From positions 1 through 8,825 of the forward strand of contig DASPJL010000124.1 of the NCBI GenBank assembly GCA_035628645.1: a stretch of 8,825 nt of DNA, in the 5' to 3' direction. The notes beneath the pieces are model-generated. The model ran no database searches and was not told the DNA's origin. It was given only the letters and a program-made list of their open reading frames with translations. This document shows positions 6,161 through 8,825 of this stretch, piece by piece. Every line of letters starts with the position of its first letter. Positions within the stretch are counted from its first letter, which is position 1. Origin of the DNA: DASPJL01 sp035628645. GTDB lineage: Bacteria > Bacteroidota > Bacteroidia > Cytophagales > Cyclobacteriaceae. The translations under genes were made by a program, and so were the position numbers.

Positions 6161-8524
6161 ATGTTCCGGAACTATATTAAAATTGCCTGGCGAAATTTAA
6201 AGAGAAACAAGGTCTACTCTTTAATCAACATTTCAGGGCTGTCTATTGGAATGACCGTAGCATTGCTTATTGGTCTTTGGATAAATGATGAGCTTTTCTT
6301 TGATCATTACCACCAAAAACACGACCGGATTGCAAAGATAATGTCAACTCAGACCTTCAATGGTCAGACCGGCACGGCCCACACAATTGTAGTCCCACTC
6401 GAAAATGAATTGCGTAGCAAATACGGAAGTGATTTCAAAGCGCTGTCTTTGACCTGGACCAGTAAAAGCATATTGGCGGTGGGGGAAAACAAAATATCCT
6501 CTACAGGCAGATGGGCACAACCTGATTTCCCCAAAATGTTCACCTTGAAAATGAAGAAAGGAGGTTGGGAGACCTTCAAAGATCCTTCTACGGTTCTTCT
6601 TTCCAGTTCCCTCGCCAACAGTCTTTTTGGCAAGGCTGATCCCATCAATGCTATCATTAAGGTAGATAATAAAGTTGAGATGAAAGTTGGAGGTGTATAT
6701 GAAGACCTGCCTAAAAACTCTTCCTTTTACCAGACCCAATTTTTGCTTCCATGGCATAATCCGGAAAACTGGTGGAATACCCAGGCGGAAAACTGGGCTA
6801 ATCATGGTTGTGAATTGTTTGTGGAAATAGGTGTGCAAGGAGATTTCGATAAAATATCAGAAAAGATCAAAAAAGTGACACAAGAGCACGGTTACACCCA
6901 AAGTAATGAGCAATTGATGCTTCACCCTATGGATCGCTGGCACTTATATACGGACCTGCAGAATATGCGGGTGGGAACAGGGAGGATTCAAACAGTTTGG
7001 CTTTTTTGTTTAATAGGAGTTTTCGTACTCTTTTTGGCATGTATCAATTTTATGAACTTAAATACAGCCCAAAGCGAGAAAAGAGCGAAAGAAGTGGGCA
7101 TAAGGAAAACCATTGGATCAAAGAAATTGCAATTGATCTGGCAATTCCTGACCGAATCCTTGTTGGTTACCTTTTTAGCCTTAGTCTTCAGCATTATTTT
7201 GATTAAGTTATCGCTTCCCTTTTTTAATCAAATAGCAGATAAAGAAATTGAATTAACATGGCTAAATCCTATCTTTTGGCTCATTATGTTGATTTTTACC
7301 ATTTTCACAGGACTGATCGCCGGAAGTTATCCGGCATTTTATCTTTCCGGATTTCAACCTGTGAAAGTGTTGAAAGGAACTTTGCATTCAGGACGTTTTG
7401 CCTCTATTCCCCGAAAGGTACTGGTGGTCGTGCAATTTACAGTGTCGATTGCTCTTGTTGTTGGAACCATCATTGTCTTTAGGCAGATTCAACACGCCAA
7501 GGATCGTCCTGTTGGGTATACAAGAGAAGGGCTAATTACAATGGAAATGAATACTCCCGAAATTTATGCTCAATATAATGCGCTAAGAGCATCCCTTATT
7601 GCCACTGGAGTTGTGGAAAATATGGGAGAGTCCAATAGTCGGCCTACGCAGATTTGGGCTAACAATAGCGGTTTTGACTGGAAAGGCAAAGAACCTTTGG
7701 TTGATCCACTGTTCGGAACAATCGCCGTAACACACGACTATGGTAAAACCATAGGATGGAAAATTACAGAAGGACGAGATTTTTCAAGGGAATTTAGTAC
7801 AGATTCTTCAGCATTTATATTAAATGAATCTGCGGTAAAGATTACAGGTATGGAAAACCCTGTAGGACAAGTAATGAAGTGGCAGGGAAAGGAGCGCCAG
7901 ATAGTTGGCGTGGTGAGAGACATGGTTATTGAATCTCCCTATAAAGCCGTATTGCCTTGTATATTTCTGGTTGATTACGGTTGGTTAAGATTTATTACAA
8001 TAAGGATAAAACCGACGGTATCAATGCAGGATGCTCTTTCGAAAATCGAACCTGTATTTAAAAAATTTAATCCGGGTAGTCCTTTTGAATATGACTTTAT
8101 AGATGATGAATATGCGCAGAAGTTCTCCGATGAACAACGGATCGGACACCTTGCAACAATTTTTGCAAGTCTAGCCATGTTTATCTCCTGCCTTGGGATA
8201 TTTGGCCTTGCCTCCTTTGTTGCAGAAAAAAGAACTAAAGAAATTGGTGTGCGCAAAGTGTTGGGCGCCACTGTTGTCAATCTTTGGAAAATGCTTTCGA
8301 AAGACTTCGTGTTCCTGGTTGTAATTTCAAGCTTGATCGCTTGTCCCATGGCCTGGTATTTTTTACAAAGCTGGTTACAAAACTTTGAGTATCGTACAAC
8401 CATCTATTGGTGGTTTTTTATACTGCCTACACTGGCAGCGGTTATTATAACTTTAATGACCGTAAGCTTCCAAGCCATAAAAGCCGCGACCATGAACCCT
8501 ATAAAAAGTTTGAGGACGGAGTAA
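6161..8524 (+). CDS. FtsX/MacB-type ABC transporter permease
   Basis: This 787-residue inner-membrane protein has the common Bacteroidota layout. An N-terminal motif (YIKIAWRNLKRNKVYSLINI) precedes TM1 (about 20-42). A large extracytoplasmic MacB-like domain (about 45-275) follows, then three TM segments (about 279-300, 330-352, 370-394). A fifth (about 420-441) opens the second half, which has its own extracytoplasmic domain and three final TM segments (about 664-688, 715-736, 749-770). The FtsX core motif occurs twice, as KEVGIRKTIGS (near 309) and KEIGVRKVLGA (near 692), and the protein ends with the typical MNPIKSLRTE. Such permeases need an ATPase subunit and act in lipoprotein, peptide or antimicrobial export, or as mechanotransmission complexes; the substrate here is unknown. 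No ATPase gene is adjacent within the window. The ATG at 6161 is supported by the conserved N-terminal motif beginning immediately. Confidence 0.92.
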   Translation: MFRNYIKIAWRNLKRNKVYSLINISGLSIGMTVALLIGLWINDELFFDHYHQKHDRIAKIMSTQTFNGQTGTAHTIVVPLENELRSKYGSDFKALSLTWTSKSILAVGENKISSTGRWAQPDFPKMFTLKMKKGGWETFKDPSTVLLSSSLANSLFGKADPINAIIKVDNKVEMKVGGVYEDLPKNSSFYQTQFLLPWHNPENWWNTQAENWANHGCELFVEIGVQGDFDKISEKIKKVTQEHGYTQSNEQLMLHPMDRWHLYTDLQNMRVGTGRIQTVWLFCLIGVFVLFLACINFMNLNTAQSEKRAKEVGIRKTIGSKKLQLIWQFLTESLLVTFLALVFSIILIKLSLPFFNQIADKEIELTWLNPIFWLIMLIFTIFTGLIAGSYPAFYLSGFQPVKVLKGTLHSGRFASIPRKVLVVVQFTVSIALVVGTIIVFRQIQHAKDRPVGYTREGLITMEMNTPEIYAQYNALRASLIATGVVENMGESNSRPTQIWANNSGFDWKGKEPLVDPLFGTIAVTHDYGKTIGWKITEGRDFSREFSTDSSAFILNESAVKITGMENPVGQVMKWQGKERQIVGVVRDMVIESPYKAVLPCIFLVDYGWLRFITIRIKPTVSMQDALSKIEPVFKKFNPGSPFEYDFIDDEYAQKFSDEQRIGHLATIFASLAMFISCLGIFGLASFVAEKRTKEIGVRKVLGATVVNLWKMLSKDFVFLVVISSLIACPMAWYFLQSWLQNFEYRTTIYWWFFILPTLAAVIITLMTVSFQAIKAATMNPIKSLRTE

Positions 8525-8825
8525 GAGGTATGAGGTATCGGGGGGCAGCTTTTAGCTACTGTTGTCCGGGAAAATTTTCTATTATAAAAAAGAGGCTGAA
8601 ATAATCAGAGATTATAAAGAATAAATCGGCAGTTTTTAAAAAGAGGGTGGTTATGGGAAGTCAAGTTTTTAATTGACTGTAATTAAGATTACAGCTTTTC
8701 GGGATTGTTTAGAAAAGCAACAAGATTTAAGTAATTAAACTGATGTAGTCTAATAACACCCTCAGCTGGTCCAAGCCTGTTCCAAATATTAACCTGCTCA
8801 GCCGTCCCCTTGAATTATAATTATA
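8525..8825. other. Intergenic stretch after the permease gene
   Basis: No gene can be supported. Three small inverted repeats are visible: GTCAA/TTGAC (8660-8664 with 8673-8677), CTGTAAT/ATTACAG (8677-8683 with 8688-8694, four-base loop) and GCTTTTC/GAAAAGC (8694-8700 with 8712-8718). The second is followed by CTTTTC and might weakly terminate the permease transcript about 150 bases after its stop. On the - strand, bases 8689-8814 give 41 open codons without a start, and 8727-8825 is open to the window edge; neither resembles a family I know. Confidence 0.4.

Noticed and set aside
6344..6838. 164-codon open frame on the - strand inside the permease gene
   Set aside because: It is fully antisense to the extracytoplasmic domain of a well-supported permease and has no recognisable family features.
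1..8825. CRISPR arrays, transposases, rRNA or tRNA genes
   Set aside because: No regularly spaced repeats, transposase motifs, or structural RNA gene signatures were seen on either strand.

Overview
The window reads as a chromosomal segment from a member of the Bacteroidota. The evidence is a large MacB/FtsX-type permease of the form abundant in that phylum, an AraC regulator and aldo/keto reductase of Bacteroidota type, A-rich start regions without clear Shine-Dalgarno sequences, and a promoter matching the phylum's TTTG / TAnnTTTG consensus. The species cannot be named from the sequence.

Region 1 (1-3516) is a stressosome-type operon. It holds the C-terminal STAS domain of an RsbR-like protein (cut by the window edge), RsbS, RsbT, a protein joining an RsbT-like ATPase to a SpoIIE/RsbX-type phosphatase, and a soluble histidine kinase whose N-terminus is a third RsbT-like ATPase domain. 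The first four genes are separated by 1 nt or overlap by 4 and 8 nt. The kinase follows after 90 nt. In the known Bacillus scheme, RsbR and RsbS form a large complex that holds RsbT; RsbT phosphorylates the STAS domains and is released to its target; RsbX resets the complex. No sigma-B, RsbV/RsbW or RsbU is visible here. The natural inference is that output runs through the hybrid histidine kinase into a phosphorelay, whose response regulator is not in the window. The three RsbT-like domains have the same spacing between their ATP-binding motifs, which suggests duplication and redeployment of one fold in a single operon. This is the most interesting part of the window.

Region 2 (about 3517-5836) holds an AraC-family regulator and an aldo/keto reductase, both on the + strand. 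The reductase has its own predicted promoter and is followed by two tandem intrinsic terminators. This pair is bracketed by two copies of a short G-run/C-run element in direct orientation (3584-3615 and 5804-5836), and by eye it looks less AT-rich than region 1.

Region 3 (5837-6160) is non-coding and contains a near-perfect intrinsic terminator (5987-6017) with no recognisable gene in front of it. Region 4 (6161-8524) is one complete FtsX/MacB-like permease gene without an ATPase partner in the window. The last 301 bases contain small hairpins and only weak coding signals.
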